DNA of 64,000 nucleotides from Sarocladium kiliense (taxonomy: Eukaryota > Ascomycota > Sordariomycetes > Hypocreales > Sarocladiaceae), in the NCBI GenBank assembly GCA_030734395.1, contig JAUZTG010000044.1:124001-188000 (forward strand), given 5' to 3'. The first letter of the stretch is position 1, and every line of letters starts with the position of its first letter. The notes beneath the pieces were generated by a model that was not told the origin of the DNA, did not search any database, and saw only the letters and a list, made by a program, of their open reading frames with translations. Shown piece after piece: positions 30,161-42,571 of this stretch. Both the position numbers and the translations under genes were made by a program.

Positions 30161-31262
30161 GGTGAGGAACGCGCGACCGATGCACAAGGTACGAAGAAGA
30201 ATACCGCAAGAACAACATTGATTCTCTAATTCTAGTAACTAATTGCTACCGGTTACGGCCGCTTGCGCCTCACAGAATAGGTTTTATTGTTGGTGGACTG
30301 CGACTTGTCATGGTCGGATCAGCGACCGCAAATGCAATTACCTGTGCCAGCGAAACCACTGTGGCAGCACCCGTATGACTCCGCCAGGGAGACTGATTGG
30401 CCGTCGTGATTGAGGTTTGCTTCCGTCATTCTCCTCTCTCGTTGCAATCTTCCTCCCTAACCTGTCACAAACAGCGCTGTGGACTGTTGTAATCAACACC
30501 TAGCGTGCGATTCCCTTGGTGGCCCAGGTCCCCTTGTGCGCGCCGCTGTGCTCATAATGTGGGAAAGCATGTAATGTTTGCAATATTAGCTGTAGTCAAA
30601 TAAATTGAAACTGACTGTTCTAATTGTGAGACTAGAAAACTGATGCTAGAATAACGGTTTTCGCACGGGCTGCCACTAAGATTTATTCGGATGTTTCCTG
30701 AGGACGTGAAATATGTTCCAGCCCTTGACATTCTGATGGCCTAACACGCAGTAGAACTTGGGATGAGACGCACAAAGCCCACACTCAGGAGCTGATTAGC
30801 TCAATAATCTTCATACACCAAATCCAAATAATCATATGCTCGAATCCCATGTCTAAATTCGTCCATCAAGGCTCCTTCTAGGCAGCCCGCAAGCGGGTTG
30901 CGTCTCCTTGTCCTGAATGTCCGATGTCGTTGCCACAGCGCACATGCCCTGGCACGTGTGCCCCCAGAGCTTGACTCGTGACAACAGCGCTGGATTATGT
31001 ATTCATCGCCGGCTTTTCCAGCCCTCCGGCCCTGTGATTACTCTGTAGTCGACTTTATCTCTCTTCACGCCCTGTAACCCAAAGTCCTGCAGCACGAGTA
31101 CAAGATAAAAACGGCGTGCGGTAGAGTCGGACTTCGGCTCCGAAAGCGTATTGCTGGGTTCGAAAGGATGGTGGCACTGGTTTGCACTTGTTGTCTACCA
31201 GAGATACTTAGAACGTCTCTTCTGTGTCATGAAGGGATGAGAGTAGAAGGACGACACAATCC
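30161..31262. other. Intergenic, no gene seen
   Basis: About 1.1 kb with only very short frames on both strands. No tRNA, repeat or domain recognised. Confidence 0.5.
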
Positions 31263-31917
31263 TTATTGTTCTTCTGGCCTCTGACCACCTTGCTGGCATT
31301 GACACTCATCCAGTTGTTTCTGCACCCGCTCAAGGCTGCTCTGCAAACATGTGATGTAATGGATGGCGGATTCGACGATATCGGCCTTGGAGTTCATATT
31401 GCTGGCTGTACTGGTCGCCGAGGCTGCCATCGCTGGCATGTTGGCGGGTGGGCTGGGGCAGCATTCTGGCGATACTAGGAGAGCAAGTCGATCAAGGGCC
31501 TCCCTCAAACGATCTCGGCGGCCTTTCTCCGCTGCCTTGTGGCTGGTTCGATGGAGAGCAAAGGTATGGGATACTTCAAATAGTGAACCTGTCAGTATCC
31601 TGTTCCTTGGTGGTCTGAGATTGTATCGTACCTCGTTGCTCTAACGTGATATGGGACGGTGTTGCTGTTGGCTTGGGCTCTATGGGCCGCACACGAGTCA
31701 CCAGTCCCCTTCTGATGGCCCGGTCGCGTTTTCTTATTCTTGGTGGCTTCGTCTTCTCCAGTTCGCCAGCCGGACTTGTCGTCCTAGCCGAGGTGACCTG
31801 TCGCTCTGATTTATCACAAGAAGTGGATTGTTGAGAGCTACCCGAGTTCAAAATTGCGTAGAGACTGGTCCGCGCCGCACTGTCAACTCTGCCGTCATGT
31901 GGAACCTTACTTGCCAT
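31263..31917 (-). CDS. bHLH transcription factor (Pho4/NUC-1/PalcA-like)
   Basis: Two exons, 31917-31632 and 31588-31263, joined across a 43-bp intron (GTACGA...TGACAG), give 203 residues. The join creates a basic region and helix 1 (RTSHKAAEKGRRDRLREAL), a Pro/Ser/Ala-rich loop and helix 2 (SKADIVESAIHYITCLQ) running into a short Gln-rich coiled coil. The His-x3-Glu-x2-Arg-Arg-x-Arg pattern is that of factors binding E-box CACGTG-type sites, as Pho4/NUC-1 do in phosphate regulation. It lies about 2 kb from the Na+/phosphate symporter gene. NUC-1 itself is much longer, so this may be another bHLH subfamily. The N-terminal 95 residues are basic and low complexity. Confidence 0.75.
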
Positions 31918-32439
31918 CCCGCATGAGAGATCTCGTGATCGACTTCATCCTACCATATCAGGTTTTCATCAACGAGCTATCGAGGTGTATTCGGGAACGA
32001 AGGAATTGGGTCGACTCTGCCAATGCCGTAAGGGGAGAACCTTCCATATCAATTGCTGGTGGTCACTTAATGTAGTCCTCTAGTTCGCGGATCCTCCGTA
32101 ATTTGCTATTGATGAGTACTTCATGGCTGGGTATCTTATCCGTCTAGGATCTTTCCAAGGAATTTTGGGATGACCATCTAGTTCTTAGCCAAGGGCCAAT
32201 GAACATTACGATGCTGCCCACGTTCTCTTTCTACTCGCCAAGGCGATATCTTTATTGGCTAAGAGCATTTTATTCAATACCCGGAAGGGGGCGGAGAGGC
32301 ATCAAATGTGACGCTCTGTGCTTCTGCCTGCGTCTTTGTGGGTGCGGGCGTGATGGCGTTTGAGGCACGTGAAGAAAGGAGACGCTCTGATTCGGTGCCG
32401 GATCGGAGTGCTGTACGAAAAACCGCAAACATCTTGGCG
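31918..32439. other. Intergenic between bHLH gene and kinase remnant
   Basis: No gene recognised. It presumably contains the promoter of the bHLH gene. Confidence 0.45.
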
Positions 32440-33225
32440 GCCGCATAGAGAGCACCAACTCGTCGGCGGCGCTGGCTCAGATGTACGGCTGGTGCCATGA
32501 GGTGGTTGGCCAAGGTGCGTTCGGCACCGTTCGCACAAGAAGATGGAGAATGGAGCGGGCGAGGAGCTGTATGCGGTCCAACAGTACCGCCGGCGGCGCA
32601 GAGAGGAGGAAAAGAGCTACCGCAAGCGGCTGACTGCCGAGTTTTGCATCGCGGGTGCCCTGTGCCACCCCAACATAGCCCGCACAATCGATCTCCTCAT
32701 GTGCGAGAACGGTGACTACTGCGGGGTGATGGAGTTCTGTGATGGCGGCGACTTGTACTCGTTAATCCGTTCTGCAGACAAACTGCAGGTTCAGGAGGCT
32801 GGCTGCTTCTTCAAGCAGATGATGCCCGGGATTGAGTACATGCACGAGATGGGCGTGACACACCTCGACCTCAAACCGGAGAACTTGATGCTCACGCCGC
32901 ACGGCGTGGTTAAGATCAGCGACTTTGCCACAGCCATTGCTTCCGCCTAGCCTGGGAATCGGACGTCTCCATGGTGTCTGAGCCCCACGGTTCCACACCT
33001 TATGTCGCTCCCGAGGCTTATGCTACCAAGGAGGTCGACGCCCGCGGCGTCGACATCTGGGCTTGCGGCATCATTTAGATGGTCATGCGAAGCGGCCGTT
33101 TCCTTTGGGACGGCGCTGACGGGAAGAGTGAATGCTACGCCCGGTACCTTGAAGATCGGTGGAAGGAGGAGGGCTAAGCTCCAATTGAGGCGTTACATCC
33201 ACTCAATCTACTTCTCATGTGCGAT
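32440..33225 (+). pseudogene. HAL4/SAT4-type Ser/Thr kinase, dead copy
   Basis: In yeast the HAL4(SAT4)/HAL5 kinases stabilise and activate the TRK K+ transporters and give salt tolerance. Here the glycine loop (GQGAFGTV, about 32509-32530) is in one frame and the rest (EKSYRKRLTAEFCIAGAL, MEFCDGGDLYSLI, MHEMGVTHLDLKPENLM) in another. After about 32945 a third frame carries STPYVAPEAY and GVDIWACGII. Internal stops follow IWACGII and EEG, and the match fades by about 33225. The catalytic Lys of VAIK is Gln (YAVQQY), HRD is HLD and DFG is DFA. Frame breaks, stops and three lost catalytic residues leave no doubt that this is a pseudogene. Its end almost touches the end of the dead ENA gene, facing it. 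Confidence 0.85.
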
Positions 33226-33262
33226 ATGTCAACGTCGCAATACGTACACATCACTACCTCTT

Positions 33263-36200
33263 TTAGCCTTGCTTCTTCCTAACCCCGGCCTCATCCTGGC
33301 TGTCAGTCTCAAACTCAGAGAACGCCCTCTTTTCCAGATCCTCTGCCGTGATGCCCAGCCTACGGTCTCGGCGTCGGAAGAATATTCTCTTCGCCCACTT
33401 CCACGTCTCACATCCAGCAAAGAATAGCGTGGCCTCCACGAACACGATACCCCATTCCCAGGTGATCGGAGCATGCTTGAACACGTCGTGATTAAGCACA
33501 GGGATGTAGATAGTAGGGAAAATAGTGACGAAGCCCGCAATGACGGCCCAGAACAGGAATTTGTTCCGCCACACGTCATAGCACCATTGCGTGAAATACT
33601 TCTTGCTATCAGGCTGCATGCGGAAGAAGCTGCGTCGCGGGTTGATCATTTCCCAAGCAAGGAAGAGAGCGAACCAGGTAAGGCTGACGAAGGTTGTTGT
33701 CCGAGCCCGGTATACCGTGTCACACTCTTTCGAGTAGCGTTCGTTGCATTCACTCTCCAGGTTGCCATCGCCAAACCCATAGACGACCAGCAGGAAGGAC
33801 GAGAGACACAGAGATGACATCCACAAACCATAAGCGGGCATATCAACGCAAACTTCCCAGGTAAATACCCCAGCCTTGAGATCCATTGGTGGTCTTTCCA
33901 GAATATCCGGTGCGGCGATTTCGAGACCTAGGCCCATGTCAGGCATGCCGGATGTGATCATGATGATCCACATAACCTGCACCGGGGCCAGAGGGAATAC
34001 AGACAAGCCAGAAGAGTCCTTGAACGCGAGACCAATGAGCAGAGTACAGGCCTGGGCAATGTTCTCAGCCAAAACGTGAAGGATGAACTTCTGGATATTA
34101 TCGAACATGCGGCGACCCTCTTCGATAGCGCTGAGGATAGAGGCGAAGTTATCGTCGGTTAAAACAATATCAGAGGCGTCCTTGGCAACATCAGAGCCGT
34201 TTTGACCCATAGCAATATCAACATCAGAAATTTTAAGGGAAGGCGAATCGTTCACACCATAACCCCTCATAGCCATGAAAGCATTGCGTCTGCGCAGCGC
34301 GTCGATCATGCGGACTTTCGTGTTGGGGGCGCATCGAGCAATGACCAAAGGCAGGGCAGGCAGGCGGTCAATTTCGTCATCAGAAAGCTTGTCAAACTCC
34401 CTCGCTGTCATGACATGCTTTCCATAGCTCGTTGAGAAAGAAGCCTGGTGTCGGATGGGAGAATTCCGACCTGTGCTGCGATAGCTCGAGCAGTGCCGGG
34501 GTGGTCACCAGTCAGCATGTGCACCTTGATGCCTGCCCGGTGACAGTGTCTCACAGCATCCGCAGACTCTGGGCGAGGGGGATCGTAAAGGCCAATCAGG
34601 CCCTGGATAAGGTCGCGCTCGATTTGTTCACGGGGAACAGGTCCCTCGCGAGAAGCACGACGGCCACTTGAGGGGTCGTAAACGCGGCTAGCGAGGGCGA
34701 GAACACGAAGACCTTGCGAGGCAAGAGCCTCCATGTTCGCAAGGATCTCGTCCCGGATTTCGTCGGTCAGATCAACCACGGTGTCGCTATCCCGCTTGAG
34801 AGATCACAAGACTCAAGAACACGTTCGACGGCTCCCTTGGTGTAGATCATCTGCTCCTTGGTCTCGTTGTCCTCGACAATGACCGACATTTTCTTCACGT
34901 CGGAGTCGAATCCGTATTCTCCAACCTCAGTGACCTTGGGCGCATGAGGATCGAGGAACTTCTGGCGGTCGTAACCAAAACGGCAGGCAAAGTCCTGAAT
35001 GGCAATCTCCGTGGGATCACCGATTTTGAGGAAATCCTCAAGCTCAGTATTTCCTTCCAAAAGCTCCGAAAGTTGCTTGACGTCGCCCTCTTCTGCCTTC
35101 TCAGTGCTCTGCGTAGAGGGCGGTTTGGTGCTGAACATGAGGTCACCTTCAGTCGGATTGAAAGGCTGGTTCGAAGATCCAACGGAGTAAGTGCCACGAG
35201 TGGGGATCCAGCACTTCTTGGCGACCATTCGGCCTTGGGTGAGAGTTCCAGTCTTGTCAGAGCAAATATCAGTCACGGCACCGAGGGCCTCGAGCGACTT
35301 CAAATTGCGAACGATGACGTTACGTTTGACCATCCTCTTGGTACCGACAGCCATCGTGATGGTCAAGACGACGATGAGAGATGCTGGAATCATAGAGAGA
35401 CCAGTAGCCACAGCGTAGATGATGACCTGGGTGTTGCTCGACCAATCATTGGCTGAGAGGACGATGATGGCACAGACAATGGCAATGCCGAAGAGGAGCA
35501 GAGCGAGCCTCGAGAGCTTGCGCTGCAGGGGCGTGCCGATGTTCACACCCAGGAAGCGCCCGACAGCATCAGTCAGGGTCAGAGTCCATGCCTGCGCATG
35601 TCACGCAGGGCTGGCGGTTCCATCCTCCTTGCGCTTGACAGTTCTCCTCTTCGAATTGTTTTGTCGCAGAGCAGCTGCAATAGAACCTATTTCCTACTAA
35701 TGGTCAGCGAGGATAACGAATGGCAAAACAAGCGGCCAACATACTGTGCGCATGCCAATAGCGTAGACAATACCCGTGGCCCTTCCCTTGGTGACATTGG
35801 AAGAGCTGTAGGCAACATTGAGACGGTCGCCCGGGCCAGTATCCTCTTCGAAGACAGTTCGCTCATCCTTGGCAACGGGTAGCGACTCTCCCGTCAGAAG
35901 AGCCTCGTCGGCCTCAAAATTAATACTCTCAATGATTCTACTTTAGGTAAGCGGGTGAGGACGGCTTCAATGGAGGTAAAAGTACCTGATATCGGCAGGA
36001 ACCGTATCTCCGACCTTGAGCTCGACGATGTCACCGATTGTGATTTCAGCAGAAGGAATATTGACGGAGGAGCCTTCTCGAATACCGTTGGCGGTGGGCG
36101 AAGAAAGAGAACGCAGCGAGTCCATGGTCTTCTCAGCCTGATACTCCTGCAAAAAGCCGACAACAATGTTCAAGATGATGATGGCGGTCACAACGCCACC

Positions 36201-36481
36201 CTCGATCCAGGACTCGATGCCAAAGGAGACGGCCATGGCGAGGATAAGCACCAGCATCATGGCGTTGGCGACCTGCCTGATCAGGATTTTGATGGGTTGG
36301 ATACCAGGTCCATCGTCCAGCTCGTTAGGGCCTTATTGGCTGTGTCTGCTGGTGGCATCGGACTTGGACAAGCCATTATCGACATCGCTCTCGAGCTGAG
36401 CCACGATATCGTCGATGTGGAGACCGTGGGCAGGCTTTGTGAGCTCCTTATTGCTCTGGCCGGAGACGTGGTTCTCCATGC
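33263..36481 (-). pseudogene. ENA-type Na+ P-type ATPase, dead copy
   Basis: A full-length but broken paralogue of the intact ENA gene at 51.2-54.5 kb, in opposite orientation. The start ATG at 36481 (MENHVSGQSNKELTK) is shared by both copies. Lesions read directly: a TAA replaces the Tyr codon before GPNELDDGPG (about 36333); the block corresponding to VASLANLAKVLKTKDGEWKA is missing after residues EDFLK; the frame shifts after VLESCDLS (about 34795) and again after AMESM, where one G is lost (about 34412). The hinge motif TGDGVND reads RGYGVND. The phosphorylation motif DKTGTLTQGR and most membrane segments survive. Introns correspond to those of the intact copy. A TATA-like tract lies at 36627-36640, about 150 bp before the ATG, as in the intact copy. 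Confidence 0.9.
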
Positions 36482-37703
36482 CGCTAGTTCGTCGCCGTCT
36501 GATGTAACGCAACGTGCACGAAACGCCCAGGTCGATAGGAGGAAAGGGCTAAGCGGATTGGAGAAAATGTCGTCTCGTGGGCTGAAAAAAGAAGGCAGGA
36601 TGAATGTAGGGCTGGCAGACACATCGAGATATTTATTTTTAGACACGAAGCCCGCGTCAGAGGCTTAGGTGGATAAAGCTGCCATGCCCCGTTTTGCGCC
36701 GACAGCCCGTCAAGCGAGAGATCTGTGGAGCGATGGAGTCGGAAGGGTGGGTCGATGACAACACTAGGGTTGTGCCTGCCCAGTGCCGAGACGAGCACAA
36801 CAGTGGTGCAGAATGGAGTCCCATATGAGCTGCGGTCATTGCTTGTAGACGACGTTCGTGCAGAGCTCCGTTTCCATTCGCTCTGTACATTTGAAAGTGG
36901 GGTATCTACAGCCTGTGAAGACAGAATCCGACAAGGTTAAATACCTGGCTGGCAGTAATCGAATATGGGGACACCACCCACCACGGGACGCACACGCTAC
37001 CGACAGCAACAGTGGAGCCCGGGGTTAACAAAAAAACCTCAAGTCAGATTTTGGGGAATCCAATCTGCAGCCCTCACTTCTCCATTAGTCTGCGTATCCA
37101 TATTGCAAATGCTGCGCCTGCAGCAAAGAGTCATAGCGCAGCCCTGTCTTCAGCACCCTGGCCGGCACCGTGAGATCCCGCCATGAGATCCCGCCCTACA
37201 TCGGTCGCCACTCGTCAACACTGGTAGCCTGTAGAGTGGCGGAGGTAGAAGGCTTACCTTAGTCGGAGCAATCGTCCCAGCCGCAGTTTCACATGTCTCT
37301 CCACCTACAACCAATTACAAGCTGCCGCTTACGCGGAGCTTGCGACTTCATCGGAGCTCGATGGTTCCCGACGGATGGGCCAAGAAAGCGCCCAGAAATG
37401 CTAAAACCGACTATAGTGGTTGCTTTGGAGCTCGCATCAGTTCCTCACAACGCAGGATGTGGGGATAGGATGCCCTCTGCTCTTACTCAGATATCTCAGT
37501 GTCTCGCCCAGCCCCGTCATGTAGACCCTTTGCGCCTACCTCTATGCTCGCAACTGCCTCATTTAAGGCAGAACAGAGCGTCTTGGTCATCTTCTACCCT
37601 CTCATAGACCCTCTTCTCTGCAAATCGCTCTAAACGCTTCTCAGTCTTTGCTTGCCCTCCGGACTATCAGAACGCCGAATACCAGCACTCTTTGTGGCCT
37701 TCA
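36482..37703. other. Intergenic, former ENA promoter and RING gene upstream region
   Basis: The first 170 bp retain the arrangement of the intact ENA promoter (TATA-like element at similar spacing). The remaining kilobase has only unsupported short frames. Confidence 0.5.
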
Positions 37704-38487
37704 ATGTCCTCCCGAGAGCCAGAAAACGGTCTCAGGGATAGACTATCGCAACAAGAACATACTCGAAGCGTGGGTATTCTTGTGGCTTGTGTTGTCGCTA
37801 CCCTGATACTTATCCCGGCTGCGTAAGTCTCCGACTCATGTCTAGACCCGGGGCCTCCTCAGGTGCTGTTGCTAACGGGATCACAGCTTCAACTTGTACA
37901 AATGCTGGTTACGGCGACAGACAGACCAGCGTCAAAGAACAAACGGTGCCACCGGGAGACATTTAGATGCGGCTGCGGTTTTGCGTTTGTGTGCTCTGCG
38001 AGCGAGGCAGCAGCCACAAATGAGCTGCATGAGCTGCGAAGAGCTTGATGTCGTTGCCCCACAGCTGCTCTACCAGAGTCTGGTCGATCGTGCTCGTGCT
38101 CAAAGGGCGTCCACCACTGAGCATGCAGTCAGGATGCTACCTCAAGCTCACACTTGTCTCTCACCTCTTCCTACTGTCATGGAAGTGACCACACCAAAGG
38201 TTATAGGACATCAGCGGGACGAAGAGAAAGGTTACAAAGACACTTCTGTACCAATTGGACTGGTGGCTGGGTCAAGCCGCCGAGGAGATTCTCTGCTTGG
38301 GTTCTCAGAAGATGAAGCAATCTGCAGTATTTGCCTGGAAGGGTTTTCAGGTAAGGACATCGTGCGTGAGACAACATGTCGTCACGTCTTCCACAGTTCT
38401 TGCTTAAAGCAATGGCTTGGACAGTCTGCGAGGCGATGCCCTCTTTGTCAAAGCGAATTAGGATTACCTAGTATGTTTAGGGCTTAA
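37704..38487 (+). CDS. Membrane-anchored RING-H2 protein, probable E3 ubiquitin ligase
   Basis: Two exons, 37704-37822 and 37887-38487, separated by a 64-bp intron with a GCTAACG branch site, encode 239 residues. Residues about 24-42 (VGILVACVVATLILIPAAF) form one transmembrane segment near the N-terminus. The C-terminal RING-H2 domain (about residues 187-230) shows C-x2-C (CSICLEGF), C-R-H-V-F-H-x2-C, and C-P-L-C, all eight zinc ligands present. The layout, one membrane anchor plus C-terminal RING-H2, is that of ATL/TUL-like ligases acting on secretory-pathway or vacuolar membrane proteins. Target unknown. The gene is intact, unlike its ENA neighbour. Confidence 0.85.
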
Positions 38488-38772
38488 TATTGCTGCTGGC
38501 GCTGATCAGTACGTGTTTTCAATTGTGAATTCTGCATTGTGCCTTATGTGTATGCTTATGACGTTCGCGAGATCACACAACTCTACTTAAGGTAAGGCAA
38601 GATGAGGAAGGTATCGTTATGTTTCCGTCACGACAACATCGTACTATACTAACAAAGCTGCTCCTCTTCATTGTTATTCCGATCATGATTGAAGTTGTCG
38701 TTCGATCCTGTAACGGACGCACATATGTGTGAATATGTTTCATGTACCTTGAGCAAGTATCAGGAAGAAGGC

Positions 38773-41286
38773 TCAGACAACCTTCACTCGCTCCTCCTGT
38801 GATTCCGACAGGTTCGCTGTATCTACAGGCAAGTTGATTGCTCTATCGAGCGCATACGGCAGGCCGCGATGCCGCCCTCTGATCATCATGGCACAGATGA
38901 CAAATTTGCTCAACGGCTTGTAGCGGCCAGACATCGATACATATATCCGAATGGACCACCCAACGACAAGCCAACATTACCGCTGTGGCTATGGTCAACA
39001 CTGCACTGGCTCGATCAACCGGTTGTTCGTTTACTCACTATGCTGAGGTGACCTCGAACAGCACCGGGAATAGAGAGAATGACTGTGCCGAGGTACGCGC
39101 TGATTAGGCTCGAAACACTAAAGACATGAGCCCGTGATGGCTAGGGTATGTAGCTTACCGGTTCATTGAGGTCCATGATACGCTCGGCCTCGATGATGCT
39201 GATCAGAAAGGTCCCGAGGAATATATACCAGAGGTCGAATGTCAGCTGGTTTCGAACATGGGCCATGACATATGACAAGCTGCTCTGCTCATTCAGCGTC
39301 CCCTCCCTCGACCAGATGCCTAATGTCCGCTGTTCGTCTGTGTTGGAGGCTCGAATGCTGATCGCGATCGGGAAGACGGCAATATACATCATCGTCAGGA
39401 GGCTGAACTGAACGGCAGGATTGACTGCCGCAAGGTTGAGCGTGGATGTGCCCGTATGCCGAGCTGATGCTGCCTGGAAAAGGGCTGATAGGATTCGTGG
39501 ACCCATCGGTAAGTCGTTAACAGCTGCGTTATCTAGGTCCAGGGTGATGATCAAAATAACGTCAATGAAGTTTAAGAGGAACACGATGCCAAAGAGAATC
39601 CACGTTGGGCGACTCGGGAAAAGCAACGTATAGCAGCGCCGAGGGTGATCCAAGAGAAACTGCAGTGACTCGTGCGTCGTCGACCTTTGAGGGACTAAAA
39701 GGGAAGAGATCCAGAGACTGAGGCGCAGAAACACCGGATAGCAAGTGTTGCCAGCAAAAGCGAGGAAGGTCATGATGACCACGGGCCATGTGGCCTCTCT
39801 GAACGTTGCCATCGAATCCGGAGTAAGAGTGAAGCCAAGGTTGTTTGCCATTGTCTGTGCCGAGTAGAATGCCCTGCAAGTCCTTCCATCAGCCGGATTC
39901 CGCGAAAAGCTCTGAGGTTACACACCACCAGGATCGACCGACACCAGATTCTGCGAGCCAATCAGTGTACCTTGAAGGCGCGGAGTGAATCCATGGCAGG
40001 AGACATACCACACCAAGCAGGTGCAGTCCAATAAAGTACCCTTTGGCTGTAATATCAGTGTTTGGATAATATAGTCCGGACGTTGCAAGAACATACCAGA
40101 GACAAACTTTAGCAGAAGCCTCAATGCTCGGTATTCGATTCCTCCAAGTCTCTCGCGATCTTCCTCGCTTAAGTTGTAGAAGTTCGAGTTTCGGCCAATG
40201 GTAACTTGCCGTGAAAGCTGAGGCAGATCGCTTGTTTTCACGGCATACTGTTTCGATAGCGATGCGCTCCTGTCACGAGTTCGCGGCATTCCTGGTTTGC
40301 CCAGCACGAAAGCTGAAGTTGCTGCCCTCTCCAAAGATCTGGCAGCGCGGCTCGCAGAACCCCGGGTTTGAAAGTAACGAGACCGAGGTTCATCAGTTAA
40401 GGACTTCTGCAGTGGAACAATCGAGTCTTCGTCGACGTTTCCTGACCCGTAAAGTCAGTCGAGTTATTCATTTTGGAAATTACGTGTCCTTAATAGAGAC
40501 TTACGTGTCCGTTTGTCGCCTGTCCAAGTTCTATACTTTTCGCACTCCAAACCTTTACTTTCCGCGTCGTCGCTGGTGTCTGGTAGCTTCACATGCTCCA
40601 GCGAGCGTCGTCCATTGTGTTTGACTTGCAATCTTTCGCCACTATTGCCATTCGTGGTGTCACCGAAAGTGATCATTGTTGTCCTAGGCTGAGCTGTCTC
40701 AGGTTTTGATATCGCAGGTACGATGCGTACGTGGAGCTCTGTATCCGCGTCATCCTCTTCAATGACTTTTTGAGGTTGACAGTTCTCTACATCGGTACGC
40801 AAGCGATTTCGGTCGAGGATGTCTTCGCAAATTAATACTTGGAAGACAAGAATGGCTAGCATTTGACTCACCAGCAGTCCTGCGGAGCTGCTTTCGGAAC
40901 CAATACAGTCGAACGACAACCACCATTGTATTGATGAACATCAAGTTCGTGATGGTGGGAATGACGTATAGATAGACCTGTTGGTATGTTTTGAGGTTCT
41001 TGACATCGACCCTTTGCTATTATCAGCATACTGCATGGCATCACGGAGAAGCAAACCCACGTATTCAAGCCAGACTCTGTGGAGCCGCTGCAGCCAAAGA
41101 ACAAAGTGTCGATAGCCTTAAGATTCCCATAAGGATACAGAATCGGGAAGGAGAGCAAGCTGCAGAAGATGATCCAGACATCTTGGTCTAAATTAGCCAA
41201 GTGGCATAGGCATACTGAACAGAATACTCACAGTGCAAGCGGATGAAGTTTAGGTCGGGACGCCATGCCTTCCCCAGGCGTGCCAT
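38773..41286 (-). CDS. trk1: TRK-family K+ transporter, frame break near the C-terminus
   Basis: High-affinity K+ uptake at the plasma membrane. Nine exons were read: 41286-41232, 41187-41061, 41011-40872, 40822-40505, 40441-40097, 40040-39926, 39873-39159, 39082-39039 and 38982-38773. All four pore-loop regions are found: STESGLNTVD, YSAQTMANNLGFTL, ARHTGTSTLNLAAVNPAVQ and VTSAYGNVGLSLGG. A long hydrophilic loop after the first membrane pair is typical of fungal TRK. The exon sum is 2069 nt, one short of a multiple of three. Near 38929-38957 the frame is lost, so translation ends at 38910 after about 643 residues. The conserved end (MMIRGRHRGLPYALDRAI) follows in another frame down to 38773. 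A single lost base, real or a sequencing error, explains this. The start may lie further upstream. Confidence 0.88.
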
Positions 41287-42571
41287 GCCCTGGCCGGTTT
41301 TTGGTTCAACGAGTAGAGACTTGAAAGTTTGTTCTAGGTAGGACGTCAGCGATGCCTAAGAAAGCAGAACCCTGGTAAGAGCGAACATTCAGAATATAAC
41401 GTCGGCGTCTTGCGTCTCATACTTATACAAATAAACTTGACGCAGCCATTTATCGAGTACATATTCTCGCCATATTCAGAATTCGATAACGGCTCAGGGT
41501 CCTTCGATCTTGGGCTTTTGCGATCTACCGAGCGCAAGGGTGCTAGTCGAAGGGCAATGAGCCAATGTGGGGTGACCGGTAAGGCGGAGACCCTCAATAA
41601 CGGGTAATGGGTGCTAGCGGGAAGACGGGCATGCATTAATGCATGGCCACACTGCCCACTGGGTTGCCTCCCGCGCCAAGCACGGGATCAGGCATGAGAA
41701 GAGCTGGCGAGTTGGGTTCCTGCGTGGGATCGAGGTCGAGCCCAGGAGCCCGCTGCTATTGAATCATATTGGGAGTGGCTGCTTGACATGTTTGTGCAAT
41801 CGGCAGGGACAAGACCAGATATGGCCCTCAAGTCAACGCTCGCCCGAGCTCACCAAAAATGAGAGGTGATGAAGTGCGGCACCCTTGTCACGAGGGCAGC
41901 CTGCGGAATGCCAGCCGAGCAGAAAATAATTCTAAACAGAACCATGAAAACCTTGGATGCAATAGAAGACATGATCCGACGACAAACCGGGCCTTGACAG
42001 GCTACAGTTCACTGAGGATGGTACAGGCCCCAGCATTCACACCGGAGGTTCATGGACTCGGGCGGCAGTCTAGGCGCCATGCAGAGAACTTGGCTCCTCG
42101 AAGTTCAAGCATGTCCACAATCCCCTTTGCCTGTCCAATCGGAGGCTGTCGTCAGGGCGGAACTCGCACGTACCCGTCAGGAAACAGTATTGCTCCCGAA
42201 GCCGTTCAAGCGGGTCGCCCTGATTGACTATGCCTCTCCCATCACTTGGGCCTACGCAAATATGTTCTTCTCAGGTCACAGGTCTCTCTTCGCTCCAGTC
42301 AACAATGCCCGGCGAGACGGAGACAATCGGAATGTGCGCAGGCGGTGTTGCTCTCAATTAGTCGCACCATCCTGGCTTTTCTTGACGGCACTTGGCGTCA
42401 CGTTGTTATTCTACTATTGGAAGCATGTGTACACTCCAGCCTAGGATAAACAGGTTCCAGGGAGTAGCACAAGTTCTCGTAACACGTACATGTAGTGTTT
42501 GATGTCAGCAAAGACTCTTCCTACTCCAGGCATCTCATAACATTCACTTGGATAATTTGCAATCTTGGAAT
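41287..42571. other. Intergenic with a doubtful small ORF
   Basis: The plus frame at 42052-42444 (130 residues) ends in a hydrophobic stretch (PSWLFLTALGVTLLFYYW) that could be a tail anchor, but I recognise no family and cannot support it as a gene. The rest holds nothing I can name. Confidence 0.35.

Noticed and set aside
42052..42444. 130-codon ORF with a C-terminal hydrophobic stretch
   Set aside because: No family recognised and no splice partner. One hydrophobic stretch is not enough to call a gene.
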